Assembly (NCBI RefSeq): GCF_037392515.1
Contig: NC_090282.1
Span: 35,205,054 to 35,269,053, forward strand
Length of the DNA stretch: 64,000 nt
Reading direction: 5' to 3'
From: Haliotis asinina
Lineage: Eukaryota; Mollusca; Gastropoda; Lepetellida; Haliotidae
Position 1 is the first letter of the stretch. Every line of letters starts with the position of its first letter. Below are positions 14,001 through 29,000 of this stretch, piece by piece. The position numbers and the translations under genes are program-made. The notes beneath the pieces are model-generated. The model made no database searches and had not been told where the DNA came from. It saw only the letters and a program-made list of their open reading frames with translations.

Positions 14001-17000
14001 GCTATGTTAGCTTGAAGAGCGAAGTATGTCAAAATAATGATACGCACGAACACTTTATTTAGTACTGAATAAACTGTGTAACCATGGAAACAGATTTGCC
14101 TGGTGATGTTCTGTGATCTGTAGTACAGGCACACACTGCAGAGAAGATTGGTGTCTGCAGTATTTGCTTACGATCTATTGTTCATGCAAATTATTCCAGT
14201 AATGTAATTGGATTTGTTATTGGAGTTCTTTCTTTTGTCCGTCTCCTCATTGATCAATCACTGGATTGTTTTCATGACTATTAGGTACTGGGAATATATG
14301 TCAAGCAGAAATAAATAAATTGCTAGTGATTCTGGGGCGTTTCACTGAATAAGCATACAACTTTTCTGCATTTGTTTCCATAAACTGAAAATGGATAAAA
14401 CCGTGCCAACTCTCTGACTGTTGTTTCCTAAATGTCTCACAGAATGGAGGGGGGTTGTCTTGCATTACTTTGTTGAACAGTGTCACTGATTTATTGCTGT
14501 CTATAGTTTTGTTTGTGTTTTATAATAAATAATCAGCATAATCATTATATTGACATATTTATGAAGGCTGGATCCATTTTAATTCTTAATTTATGGATCC
14601 ACCAGTTGTATTTTTTCAAAAGTAGGAAAAAAACCTTTTTTCCCTACTCAAAAATGAAATCCTTATCTTTTTATTGGCCCAAAATGTAAACTTACAATAT
14701 CGAGGTTTTTTTAAATGTTTTTTTTGTTGTTCCATGTACACTTCATCAATTGCCAGAAGTAAATATTTGGACGGATATTATGTTGACTGTATTTTTTTCC
14801 CTCCTGCCTTTAGGTTTTCTGAGTACAAAAATATGTAAAGCAAGCAATAAAATTGATCTAGTCTAATAAGACCTGATTGCAGTATGGTTTTCTTCTAGCT
14901 GCTATTTCTAGTTTAAATTTCTATGCTATAAAGTTTTTCACAGAGTACCAGCACACAGATTTTTGAAGTTTATTTTGACACATGAAGACCTGTGTTAGAA
15001 CTGATCATCAGTAACCCATGCTTGTCATGAGAGGAGACTAGCAGGATTGGGTGGTCAGACTTGACTTGGTTGACACATGTCACCATGCCCAATTGCATTG
15101 ATTGATGCTCATGCTTTTGATCACTGGATTGTTTACAGCCTGCCATGCCACCATACAGCTGGAATGTTGATGAGAGCAGCATAAAACTAAACTCGCAGAC
15201 TCACTTCAGTTTATGGTGTCATAATTGCAAAACAATATTGATGTCATTTCTGTCTTGAATGCGCTGCTGTTCATGATCATCAGGCACTGGTTTGCAGCGG
15301 CCATATTTGTTTATGTCTGTCTTCTGTGACATTGGTAGAATATTGTGAGCTGTCATGTTCACTGTGTCCCTCTCTGTTTCAGCTGATAGCTGGACTGTAC
15401 ACACTGAAGATCACGGTAACAGGAGAAAACAAGTATGGTGAAGCTGTCGTCACGGTCACTGTACAGCCTCGTATGTATCTGCCAGTCACTGTCATCTGCT
15501 CCTTCACAACTTTAATGAGTATCTGAATTAAGATTACATTTATTTTCTTCTTCCCACTTGAAGTGATGTGGTAGAACTGTGGCACATTGTACAACTGCAC
15601 CCATGATCAAATCTGATTCCCTCTGGTGTGGAATATTTAACAAAGTGCTGATGGGTAGGAATTTATCCAGAATTCCGAACTAAGTACCTATATCAGCCAA
15701 AAAAAGAAAGAAAAAAAAATCTTTCTGTTTTTTATCTTAACACATTGACTGCCTCTCATAAGTATACTTGTAGTTTCTCATAGATACTACAGTGGTATTT
15801 TGAAATAAGTTTCTCATGTTTCCTCCATTTCCTGGAGTTCTTTGTTACCACCAGCAGAGAGTTGATTTTCGTGCCTGGTAGCAGTCAACATGCTAATTCT
15901 AAATTTCAGAGGGATATAGTTCTTATAATGATATAGTTTTCCTGTGATGATTGTTTCTAAATCTTCAGCTGCACGTAAAAACACCCACCCAGTGGCCATT
16001 ATCAAGCCCAAGACTCAGGTTGTTAAAACGTCCAACTCCGCCATCTTGGATGGTTCAGGTTTGTGGTCTTCAAGTAGCATTAAAATAGAGTCATGATGCA
16101 GTCATATTGTAAAAGATTTTATTGCTGAAATGTTTTGTTGATAGGTCAGAGGAAACAAATGAAATGCTTTCAGCATTATTCAGTGGTTTTTGAAATTTTA
16201 TTGGACCAACAGGCATATGCATTTTTAAAAAATCATGTCTTCTAAAATAAAATTTTTCTTTCTTTTCTTCTTTGTGTTTAGAAAAGCACTGTCCATGGTG
16301 TTAATTATTATAGAGATAATTTGTACAATTTGAACAGTTTCTAACTGTCACCAGCATACTTAACACATTTTCTCAGACACCTTTTAGTTTTACCAAGGTC
16401 AGCTAATCCATTGATAACAGTATACAGAATTTGGTTTATTTTGTGTTCACGTGATTTCATTTCGTGACTGATGAGAGTTAAGAAGTTAATGTGTAACTGT
16501 TGATGAATCATCTCAAAAAATGATGTGGATTTTGATGCAGACAGCACAGATGATGACCGCATCGTCAGCTACCACTGGGATGAGGTGATTGGGCCCCTGC
16601 AGGACCAGAGTGTCCAGGGAGAGGAGGCCATGATCACTCTGAAGAACATGGCCCCTGGCAACTACACCTTCAAGTGAGTACACAACCATCACCACCAACC
16701 AGACCAAGCTGTAGACACAGAAGTTTGGTCCGGGAGGATGCATTTTGTTGCAAGTTAATGTAAACATTCAAGTAAATGAAACCATAAGCAAACATTTGGT
16801 AATATATATATTGTTAACAGTTTGCTTGGGTTCAAATGGGAATGATGAATGAATAAGTAACTCGAAATAGGGATAAGTGCACGTAACATCAATAAGACAC
16901 ATGGTCCCAAAACCTCTGTACCCAACAGGATCTGAAATCTCATGCTTTATGATTGATCCCAGAAAAAGTTGTGTAAGAAACTATCATGTAACATTGTTCT

Positions 17001-20000
17001 GTTATCAGTCGTCACACTGAGGGGTGACAAACAGCTGATGGAACAGCATGGCCATATCCTGACTAGCAGGGAACTGTGATGAGGTGCACCTGAAGCATGC
17101 TGGCACTGTTCCACCAGCTGTTTGTCACCTCAAGGTGTGAAAAATCTTATGCATGTTTTGTGCACTTATCTCCAGTTTGATTTATCATTCACTGTTCTCA
17201 TCTGTAACAGATACCAAATGTGTCCTCAGGTTGGTTCCTTTTTTTTGCAGATTAACTGTGACAGATTCGGATGGGGTGACAAATTCCACAACAGCTAATG
17301 TAACATTTATCAAGGGTAGGTAAAGCTTTAAGGGAGGTTTCTAATAACAATATAAGTAAGATCCTTTCATATAGTATATGCACAATTCCAGTAGGGGAAA
17401 ACATGGAGAAGGATGCTGTGTACGATGATTGTGATAATTCTTTAAAGGGATTAAGTCTCATTAGTGTACTCATATATTTTGTCTGCAAACATATTTTTAA
17501 TCACTTGGCATTATGTTTTTAGGATTTGATAAGACATTATAAGTTGTCCACTAGTCACATCTTTGAGTTAAGTGTTGCACATTACAGAGACGGACTACCC
17601 CCCGAAGGCTAACGCAGGGTCTGATGTGGTGATCCACCTCCCTCAGTCCTCTGTGACGCTATACGGGAACGGTAGCACTGATGATAGAGGAATCACTAGC
17701 TATGAGTGGATCAAAAAGGCGGATGATAAACTTGCTGTAGACATGACGGTAAGAGTGTGAGTGATAGAAGATGAGTTAGTGCTGCTTCCAGCAACTTTCT
17801 AATGGGTGGAGAATCAACTTAACACATTGTGACATTGTTCTCATGATAGGTGATTCTGCCCATGAAGGTCCGGTGTAGAATAGGTGTTCAGCGATCCATG
17901 CTTGCCACGAAAGGCATATGCTTGTCATAAAGAGGTGCTAATGGGATCAGGTGGTCAGACTTGCTGACTTGGGTTGACACATGTCATTGGTTCAGAGTTG
18001 TGCAGATCGATGATCATGCTGTTGATTATTAGATTGTCTGATCCAGACTCGATTATTTACAGACTGCTGACATATAGCTTTAATATTGATGTGTTCGACA
18101 TAAAACTACTCAGTCACTTATAGAGGATTCAAACCTCTGAATATCCCTTGCCACAGTCACTATCATGTGCTTGTGTAGTGCTTAGCTAAATGAATGCCTG
18201 TTGCCACCCTGTTTTCCATTTTACCTTTGTGTACCTGTGAACATAAAACTGGGTTGACATCTGCAAGTGTGTCAAGTGTCTTGGGTTGGTGAGTACATTG
18301 ATGGATCAGTGGGTTGGTGGATGAGTTGTCGGTTGTATTGAGATGTATTCCTGTTTACTTCATGCAGGGTACACGGACAGCATTTCTCCACCTGAACAAT
18401 CTGGAGAAGGGAGACTACACATTTACTCTGAAGGTGATGGACAGCGCAGGCAATGTGGCCACAGCTGATGTGCATGTCTTCGTCAAAGCAGGTAACAAAC
18501 ATGCACACAACTTGCCCTGTTAGTCATTTATGTAAAAATGTATTTACTTTCATGAATTCTTATAAGTGACAAACCTCTGTGTTTAGTTTTAATAGTAATG
18601 ATATTGAGTTCAATCTTTAACTTAATCTCAAGCTTTAGTCAAAGTATATACTGGTTAACAGATTCTTAAAGGGTCAAAACAGCAATTGTAACAACATAAT
18701 CGGTAGCTTTGAAGAAATTTCTGAAATATCTGTGACTGTTAATGAAATAATTATCCTTATGTCAGTGACTGCTTTGATGGTTTCTTTTTTCACAAATATT
18801 GAAGTTTAGACTTAATTTTTATTTTACTGATATGTTTTTGTAGAACTTTCAGGTTGACCATACCATAGAACTGAAATAAGGATTGCAAGGAGATGTTCCT
18901 TTCTTTGTAATATTCCTACCACACACTGTGTCTGTGTAACTACACATAATGTTTCAAACATTGTTTGATCTCATACTTATTTGTCCACTGTAGAAACTAA
19001 CAACCCCCCTGTCGCGAGGACAGCAAAGAAGGTGAAGGTCAGTCTTCCCAGGGAGAACCTCATACTGGACGGCAGCAACAGCACAGATGATCAGAAGATA
19101 GCCTCCTATGCCTGGAAACAAAAAGGGTCAGTTCTCTTGGAGTTGCTTTGGGTCAGTATGTGAGTGTCATGGTGACAGGTGGGTGAGTGGGAGGGTGGGC
19201 ATTTTGATAGGTGGGTTGGTGAGTACATTGATGGATCAGTGGGTTGGTGGATGAGTTGGTGGGCTGGTGAGTGCATTGATGGATCAGTGGGTGGGCGTTT
19301 TGATAGGTGGGTTGGTGAGTACATTGGTGGATCAGTGGGTTGGTGGATGAGTTGGTGGGCTGGTGAGTGCATGGGTGGATCAGTGGGTGAGCGTTTCGAT
19401 AGGTGCGTTGGTGAGTACATTGACGAATCAGTGGGTTGGTGGATGAGTTGGTGGGCAGGTGAGTGCATGGGTGGATCAGTGGGTGGGCGTTTTGATAGAT
19501 GGGTTGGTGAGTACATTGATGGATCAGTGGGTTGGCCAGCTTGTCCATGAACAAGTGAGTGAGTATAATGGTTTCATGCCAGGAAGATCATTTATGGTGA
19601 CCCTGGGAATGGACTTGATGGATTCTGCTCGTGACGGGTAACAAGTTTGAGTATTTAGTTTTTAGCATGCGGAAAGAGAGCTACATTAGCTCGGGCCAAT
19701 GTAGCCAGTGCCTTCATGACAACTCTTTGATTTCAGTTCAGATTTAATGAGTGATTATGAAAACATACATTGAAACGTGACTAAATGCTATTAACCAGTT
19801 GTTATTTTTATTCATAAAGTTTGATGTTACTTATGTCTTCAAGAAAGACAATAGTTCATGATACCTGTTCCGTGAGTCAAATGTTTGTCAGTGTGCATCA
19901 GTTTCCACATATTATGTTGTTGTAACTGCATATTTCAGAGGGCCTACACTGTCCATCCAGAATTCTGATCGTGCTGTTGCCATGGGGACAGGGAAGATAG

Positions 20001-23000
20001 AGGTTGGCGAGTACATCTTCACCCTAACTGTGACAGATGAGGAGGGGGCTAGCAGTTCAGCGGACCTCACTGTGACTGTACATGAAAGTAAGGATGCATC
20101 TGCTCTTAGAGAGTGAAATAGTGAAACTGTTATAAAACCTTCCTTGTGATTGGCACACCCCACCTTCCAAACCTAAAATATTGAATTCAATTTGTATCTG
20201 TGAAAATCTGGGTTAGTCTTCAGGAATCCTTGTTTGTCATTAGATGAATGGGATCAGGTGGTCAGACTCGCTGACATCTTTGACACATACTATTAAATCC
20301 GAATATAGATTGATGCTCATGCTGTTGATCACTTAATTTCTGGTCCAGACTCAATTATTTAGACCTCTGTCGTTAGCTTGAATATTGCTGTGTCTGGTGT
20401 AAAGCTACAAACATGATCAAATCCATTTGTCTTGCTGCATTGTTTAATGACCTTGAGTCATATCTGTCATATCACAGCTATTTCAAGTAAATAAGACAGG
20501 ACTCCTCTCACTGAATACATAAGCATACACCTTCATAAGCTTAAGGCTACATACTGACCCCCTCCTGTGCCCACATGGGTGGTGAGGTAGCCAAGTGGTT
20601 GAGGTGTTAAATCATCATGATGGAGATCTGGGTTCAGTTCCCCACAATGTGTGAAACCCTTACTGGTGTCCCCTGCCATGATCTTGCTAAAAGCATTGTG
20701 AAACCATACTCACTCACTCCTATGCCCACTGTATTAGAATTAAGACTTTTCAATTTTAGTTTCCGACTAAAATAATTCATTTCAATATATAAAAACCTAG
20801 CACAAGGAATAGGTATGTTTTATCTTGTTAATTGTAAGCATGTGTACATCAAAAATAGCCGTAAGGTCTCTTCTCATCAATGGCATCACTGGAAGAATTC
20901 TTTTAAACCAGACTCCAACCAGGCTCCAGTAGCTAATGCAGGAGGGGACAAGGTCGTTTATCTCCCCTTGACAACTGTGACACTCGATGGCTCCAAGTCT
21001 CATGATGATGTTGGTATCAAGTCTTACGACTGGGTGCGTGATGAGAAGAGCTTAGCTGCAGGAGTAAGTACAACTACAAATAGAATCAACTACATGATAA
21101 AGACAGTAGTACTGAAATATGTCATTGAAATGTTCAGTTGATGTCCAGGAATCATCAATGTCTTAAATACACAAGATCTTCAAAATGCACACAAAAGACC
21201 GAACCAGGCAGCTTTTTTGGAAATAAATCTTTCAGGGGCAATGATCACCTGTGGCATTCATATTTTGAAACACACTTTGCCCCAGTTGCAGTCACGACTG
21301 GAATACCCTAAATTGTGCATATTGAGGTTCTGTATATGTTGAATGTATAGTGATGAAATTCTCTCTTCTCTTTTGTTTTGGCCTGAGTTAGCAGTCGTAT
21401 TTTGCACTGACATTTAGCCAAAGTGCAGGGCCAACTATACTTGTAAGTAAGCGTTGTCCCCCCTTCCTCCCTTCAGGATGTAGTGAATGGATCCAACCAT
21501 CAGGCTGTGCTGCAGCTCAGCAATGTCGTGGCAGGCCGCTACATATTCAAATTGTCTGTGGTGGATGCAGCAGGGCTCTCCAGCTCAGACACGGCCTCTG
21601 TCATTGTCAAGGAAGGTTGGTATCACATATATGGCCCCTTGCAATTACTTCACTTTGACTAATAGCAGATGTATTATCATACCGATTTGGCAGATATATG
21701 AATCTTCTATTGAATAAATCATTGTCCAGGCTAGATTGTTTTCAAGTGGTATTCAGGGCAACCAGGGCTACCAATTTTAATTCTTTAAATATATAAGTAA
21801 ACTCTTCATCAAAATAGCTACAAGTGATATTTTTTAGACTGGTTCACTTGCTATATAGCTTATGTCTTAATAGGACATATATCTGTAGCAGTTACCATGA
21901 ACACGTTCTCATGCTGGTGTGTTTCTCAGATCCTCACAAAGGTGACCTCATTGAGATGCTGCTTGATGTAGACATTCAACACTTCACCCAGGAGAACAAA
22001 GTGAGTTGACCATATGCTGTGTCGTATGCTCTATGTTACCTTGCAGACAGTCCTAGCATGCTGTTAAAAGCAAAACTATCCAGTCCCTTTGAAAGAGCAT
22101 GATTACTAGCTTTAACCATAAATAATTATCAGATTTAAGAAATGTATTTGTGACAACTCGTGTAATTCAAATATTAACACAAATCCCGATCATTCAGGCT
22201 TGCACCAAGTTAGTCCTGTGTTGTCATGGTAATGAGGTGCTTAATCATATACGTATGGTACAAATAAACACCCAGTTTTAAGATGTGTGTCTGGCTAAAG
22301 AAACTTGAGTGTTAGGCATAACCAGAATTTGAATTACAAGAAAAAGACCACAAACATACTGTGATAATGTTTTCAGACAAAGTAGGAGACATTATATAAC
22401 ATTCCTTGAGATGAGTTATGTTATCTTATGTTTATCTTTATATAACGATCTACAAAGTGGTGTCTGTAAATGATATTCTCCCACAAACCATATTTTGACA
22501 TCCTACAGTGTAAACACACTCACTGAGCAGTATGTTTTTCCATGTCAAGTGTACTGCATGGGAGATCTAGTCACTAGCTTCTTCAGTTTCATTTTGCAGA
22601 GTTATATCCTGTAGCTGTTCAAAAATCTTTTTTAGTGGCAGATTGGAATTCCAGATTTTCCCTGATAATTGTTTATGGTTTATCAGCAATATTAATAGGT
22701 ATCCCAAGATGCTGAGCATATATGACCTGCATTGATTTGTCCTTTCCCCTCAAAATGAAACTGATCTGCCATGATATAACTGAAGTCCAGTTCAGAGATA
22801 CATTAAACGAAACTCTTTGACTGATGTTATCTGCAGAACAACCTGGTGAACCAGCTCCAGCTGCTGCTTCACAAGTCATCACAAGATGGCGACACCATCA
22901 TCAGTATCCAGCACCTGGGGCAGGACTACACATCAGGACAGTGAGTAAACCAAGCTTCACCACTCAGGTCGTCTGTCATGTCTCATCAGTGGATAAAGTG

Positions 23001-26000
23001 TAATTTGGCATGCAAGGCTCCCCATCCTCCTGTCTTTGGCTGAGATGCACAAATGTTTGGAACACAACCGGTTGTTTTTATTCATGTATATCTAAGATCA
23101 TCAAGTTATTCAAACACACTGAATGTGTGTTTGTGAATTTTGATGTTGAATAAATCATTGAAAAATAGATTCCTCAGTCATCTCATTTGCTTGTTTAATT
23201 TAGGGAAATCTCTTCTCTTACTGTCTGCTTTGTGGTATGATGCCATTCTCTGGCAAGCCAATCAGATGGCTGAAGTGATATATAGCTTGACTTTGAGAGA
23301 ATGTGCCAAGGACAGAAAGTTCATCCTTCGAGTATGTGTATTTTTTGGGTTGAACAGTGATTCAGAAAATGCAGTACATCTAAAGCATTTGAGGGGAAAG
23401 TGATGAGGGAGTGATCTTATCTGTGAAACACTTTCATTTTACTTAGAATATCCAAACTGATAAGCAACAGGTCCTTCCAGAATATCAGAATTTGTTTCAC
23501 TTAATTACAAGATCCTGACCCAGTTTGGAAATTGGTACCAGATGTGGGTTGGGGTTCCACCTTTCATTGGGACCAACAGGTGTTACATTTTCTTTCCAGT
23601 CTTCATATAATGTTTCTGGTGAAGTCTAAACTTGGGAACAAGGAGCAGGTGCGTTCGGGGCCGGAGATGTTGCGTGTTTTGAAGAGGAAGCTGGTATCTG
23701 AGTCCTCAGTAATAGACTACAGAGTCATAAGTTTAGATACAGTTGGTAAGTGCACAAGAGTTATTCCCCTTTCATGATGGCAGGTCGCGATGCTAGAGTA
23801 TTTTCCCCTTATCATTTCTCTTTAATTTGTGTATGGTACTTCAAATCTGTCATGTAGTATTGTCTGTTCATAATGATATTGTTCAAAAACATATTCATAT
23901 TACCTGATCGTTATCATTTGAGAGTACAGTGTGAAAACTTTGTTGGTTCTGAAGGAGACCTTAGAGCAGATGGTAAACAGACTGAGTTATTTTGATCAGA
24001 GCATAAATAAAGTTCCTTAGATCAGATGGTAAATTGACTGGGTTCTTTAGATCAAATAGGAAATAGACTGAGTTCTATAGATCAGATGGTAAGCAAACTG
24101 TGAGCTTCAGATCAGATGGTTGCAGACTAATGTGTTTTCTGATTGATGCTTGATGCACTGTTTACAGTTGTAATGTTTTTGTTCCAGTATGCCAGAACAA
24201 CTGCTCAGGTCATGGTCACTGTGACCTGCACACCAAGAACTGCATCTGTGAAGCATTCTGGATGCAGAATTTCTTCAAGTTATATTTTTTTGAAAAAGAG
24301 AGCAATTGTGGTAAGTGTTGATAGATATTTCTCGTGCTCATCTGTATCAGCAGCAATGTCTGAATTAGTCCACCAACATACCTCACACTAAAGACAAGAA
24401 TCAGCTCAGGACATTTAGTCACTCTTTCAACAACTGTTATCTATGGATTGTTATGAAGTGACACTTTTGAAATAACATTAAGTGAAATTCTGTTTCAACA
24501 TGTACATATTGTTTGAAGACATAGTTGGAGCTGAAGCCACAGTTAGTATGCACCCTACATTTGGGGAGGATTATGTGTACTTGAAGATAGGATTTGAACA
24601 GAGCATGACCCTCAGTATTTTGACTGTAACATACCAGTAAACTTTCTTCTAACTGATTATGCAGTAAGTTTAATGTCTCAAATGAAACAGAGTATTTCAA
24701 CATTTGGTTCAAAGCAGTTGCTTATCCCAACAAAGGTCTGAGGTATGATTCCCTAATCATATTCAGTGTGTGACTACTATATTGAGTCTCTCTCTAAAGG
24801 TACTTGTTCATTCTAAGACATTTTTATTGGTTTCAAGGAAAGTATGATTGACAGAGAAATGTCATTAAACCACCCTTTAATGGTGGCTTGTCATTAATCA
24901 AGTAATGTTTTCTGTATTGCAGATTGGAGCATACTTTACGTTGTGATTGTATGCTTTGTTATAGTCGTTAGTATTGCGGGTGGAACATGGGGTATTATAT
25001 GCTGTTTACGATCAAAAAGGTAAGTCCAGATAATTATGTAATTTGTCTGTGTATGTTTCTGTAGATACTAGAAGTCCAACAGTCCTGTTGATGTGTGCTA
25101 CATATCCTCAGCTAAATGGACTTTGTTGTGAAGAGAAATACAGCTAACAACAGAAGTAACAATTTATAATCATCATGCTATGAGAGCCTCAAATGCAGTG
25201 AAACTTGTTTAACTTAGAGACCCATGAAGGTCCTGGGGTAGAATAGTCCTTCAGCAACCCATGCTTGCCATAAAAGGTGCCTATGCTTGTCGTAAGAGGC
25301 GACTAACGGGATTGGGTGGTCAGGTTTGCTGACTTGGTTGACACGTCATCGGTTCCCAATTGTGTTCAGACTCGATTATTTACAGACTGCTGCCATATAG
25401 CTGGAATATTGCTGAGTGCTGCGTAAAACTTAACTCACTCACTCACTCACTTTAACTTAGACTCAAATAATAATAATGCATTGTTTCCAATTTAAAAGCA
25501 GAGTTTTGAACATTTAAAAAATCCCTGTGTTGGTTGGGCCAGTTTATCTGAATATGACATCGAAATGTGTATGTGAGCTATTGTTTAAGGATAACACAGT
25601 TTTTAATCTTTCCTCTCTGAGAAATAGGACAGTTGTATCAAGTTCATGAGGTTTCACTCAAGCTCTCATATGATCTGGTACAAACTGACAGGTAAATCTT
25701 ACCTGGCAACATCACACTAGATATTTTTGAGTTGATGAATCGTGATAAATGTTTTTCAAACCAGTTTTAGAACGTGATGTTATGTTATAATCTAAGAACC
25801 CAACTGACATGACTGTGCTTGACACATTTAACCAAAATATCATGCGGGTCATGTGACACAGTATCCGAGTTGACATGTATGTCAGAAAGTATTTGTTCGA
25901 AGTGTGGCCCTGGTTGACACCTGTTATATCCTATTCAACATACACTGGACAAAATACTTCATGATATAAGTAAATTTTGAAATTAGGAACAATGATTTAT

Positions 26001-29000
26001 TGATTGAGTGACACACTGATAAAATATCAGTCATGAAAATACCAGTATCCCTAACTTTTTTGTCCAGTATATTTGATCCCAATGAACAATGTTATCATAA
26101 GCAGTGGAAATAGATAGTCTGTTAATGCATTGAAAATAGCCTTGCTGACTGAATAACTTACTGACTTGTGACCCAAAACATTATTTACGTTTGACAAAAC
26201 AACCTTATTGCCATGTGCAGCTAAACAAAAAATCATAATAATTGATCAAGCAGTTAACTTCCAACATAATCTACTCGGTGATGCTTGACAACACGGGCGC
26301 ATGCACACACAAGCATACACACACAAACATACACACACAAACACACAAACACACACACAAACATGCACACACACACAAACATGCACACACAAACATGCAC
26401 ACACAAGCATGCACACACAAGCATGCACACACAAACATACACACACAAGCATACACACACAAACACACACACACAAACATACACACACAAACATACACAC
26501 AAACATACACACACAAACATGCACACACATTCATATCAAAGAGTAAATATTAATCAGGCTATTGTCTGAATATGGATATTGCTGGGATATTGATAGAAGC
26601 GGCTTTACACTAAACTCACTCATTGTTTGACAATAGTAAGTCTGTGTTGAAAGTACAGGAGTTGATTACAGATTGATCCAGTGATCTCCACCTTGTCCAT
26701 GTTTACACCAGAGTGTCCTGTGTTATATTGGTGTTGGTGTATCCCCTGTTTGCTACCAGTTTAGTTTGCTAACTGTTGTTTACAGGACTTACAGGTACTC
26801 TCCAGTCCCAGTTTATCTGTACGTTCATTTACTCAGCTTTGTTTCATCCGCTTATCATCCCCTTGTTCTTATTCACGGTATCATGTGATCAGCTTAATGT
26901 AATCCATGTGCATGAAAACCTCATGATAGTTATCTAGTGAGAAAAATTTGTGAAGAGACTTCTCTATCACTTGAAAATAGTCAGAGAGTAAGAGGTATGC
27001 CCCTTGATGTGATGTTTTCTACTCCTGCATTGTACACTATCATGTTAAATTGGGACAGTGTGGTAGCCAAGTGATTACTTGTCATGCCAAATACTTGGAT
27101 TTGATTCCCCATTATTATGTGTGATGCCCACTTCCTGTGCCCCGTGCTGTAATATTGCTGGATTAGTGATCAAAATGGTGTAAACCTAAGTCTCACCTTA
27201 TGGTTTGTTAGATTCATTGGTAAGAATGATGTAATTTAGAATATCTGGGTATTTTTACCAGAGTCTCCCTGGAAATGTTAATAAGAGCTTTTGAAGGATA
27301 TGATATTAGTGGTAAAGTTCAGAAAATGAGCATGGATAACATTGACTGATTACATTATGAACTGTGACTGATTATATGCAGTAAGAACAAGGGGAGCCCA
27401 CAGAGTGTATTTTGGTGGATGTTGTAGCACTCTGTGCATGTTGGGTAAGGATTCTTTCCTCTGTCGGCACCTGCCTCATCCCTTTGATCCCTCCTTAACC
27501 TGCACCCGTCTCCCTCATCCACAACCTTCACCAAAAATGTGTCCTTCCCCACTCCCAAGTCATCCCTTCTCTCATCCATAATTTGTCCTTCCTGCTTGGT
27601 CCCAGCTTTTACTGTGTGCTGTGATGGGGATTGTATTTATAGTCTTGTGGTTTGTAACAACTACAGGTTTGTTATGCTTATTGACCTGATCTGTTAGTCT
27701 GTAATTGGTATCATGTTTTGAATGGTGAAGTTTCCAGGTGAAGTTTTGTTTGTAATGTGTAAAACGCTCTATGAATCATTAACAAATTCTTTATTCATAT
27801 GGTACATTTCTTGATCAAGGAAGACTTCAGTCATGAAACTGAGCGATTTCATTATAATGATTTGAAAGGACTAGGCAGAATAAGAGTCCATCTGCTCTTC
27901 TAGAAATGTCAAATCATGAATTTATTGAAACCTTTGTAATACTGGAATACCAGTCACTAGACAATTTGAAATGAACAACCAGGCCCTTTCTCTTTTGTAC
28001 TGTTGCAAGATTTTGGACATCTGACATGATCAAGTGCAAAGTGGGAAGATGAGTTAAGAAATACATGAAGAGACGTGTGTTGAAGTCTGTGACCTCGAAG
28101 TTATTGTACTGTATGTTTATCCTAGGTTTATAGACAATAAAAAATTACCATGGGCCTAAAACAGCTCATCTTCAAAAGCACTCAAAACAAGAATTGGCTG
28201 TCAGGGATTTATGGGGCTTATATTCCTGTGTCCTTTATGCATAAAAATTGAAAAGAGATGCAACCAAATTTACTTGTGCATTTGGAGGAACATAGAAAAA
28301 ATCCAAATACTTTTTGTAAAATTACCAATCAAGTAACATTAGTTATCACTGAGTTTGCTACTAGCTTGGTAATGGTACTGTTTACAATGTGATGTTGTGA
28401 TGATCATGATACATTAAACATAACGAGCACAAAATAATATTTAAGTGTCCGAGATCCCCATTTTGTAGCCCAGGACAACTTAAAATTAAGAGTGTGGGTT
28501 CCAGGGACCCTCAGTTACAGGACTGGAGGTACTGGATTTTATTTAGCTTACCTGTGCATTTTGAGTTCTTATTGTAAAGGATTCTTCTTTGATCTTATGG
28601 ACAAAAGCAGATCTTATCCTGTCTGCAGTTTTACACTATTATCCTGATAATTTTTTGATGCATTGTTATCAGGATGAGTGTATTTGTTCCCTGTGAAACT
28701 GGGATTTGATTAGTTCGACCTCTGCTGACCATGAGTTGATATGTGTGGCTTGTGGTAACATAGGAGTTGATGTGTGTGGCCTGGGTTAACACGTGAGTTG
28801 ATGTGTGTGGCCTGTATTAACTTGGGAGTTGATGGGTGTGGATGTGTGTGGCCTGTGGTAACACGGGAGTTGATGTGTGTGGCCTGTGTTAACACGTGAG
28901 TTGATGTGTGTGGCCTGTGTTAACATGGGAGTTGATGGGTGTGGATGGGTGTGACCTGTGGTAACATGGGAGTTGATGTGTGTGGCCTGTGTTAACACGT

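Noticed and set aside
19106-19554. Frames of 123-136 codons on both strands
   Set aside because: The 96-bp unit is a multiple of three, which keeps frames open; the stretch lies in intron 10.
26242-26569. Six overlapping frames of 80-103 codons
   Set aside because: Translations of a CA-rich microsatellite, in all frames of both strands.
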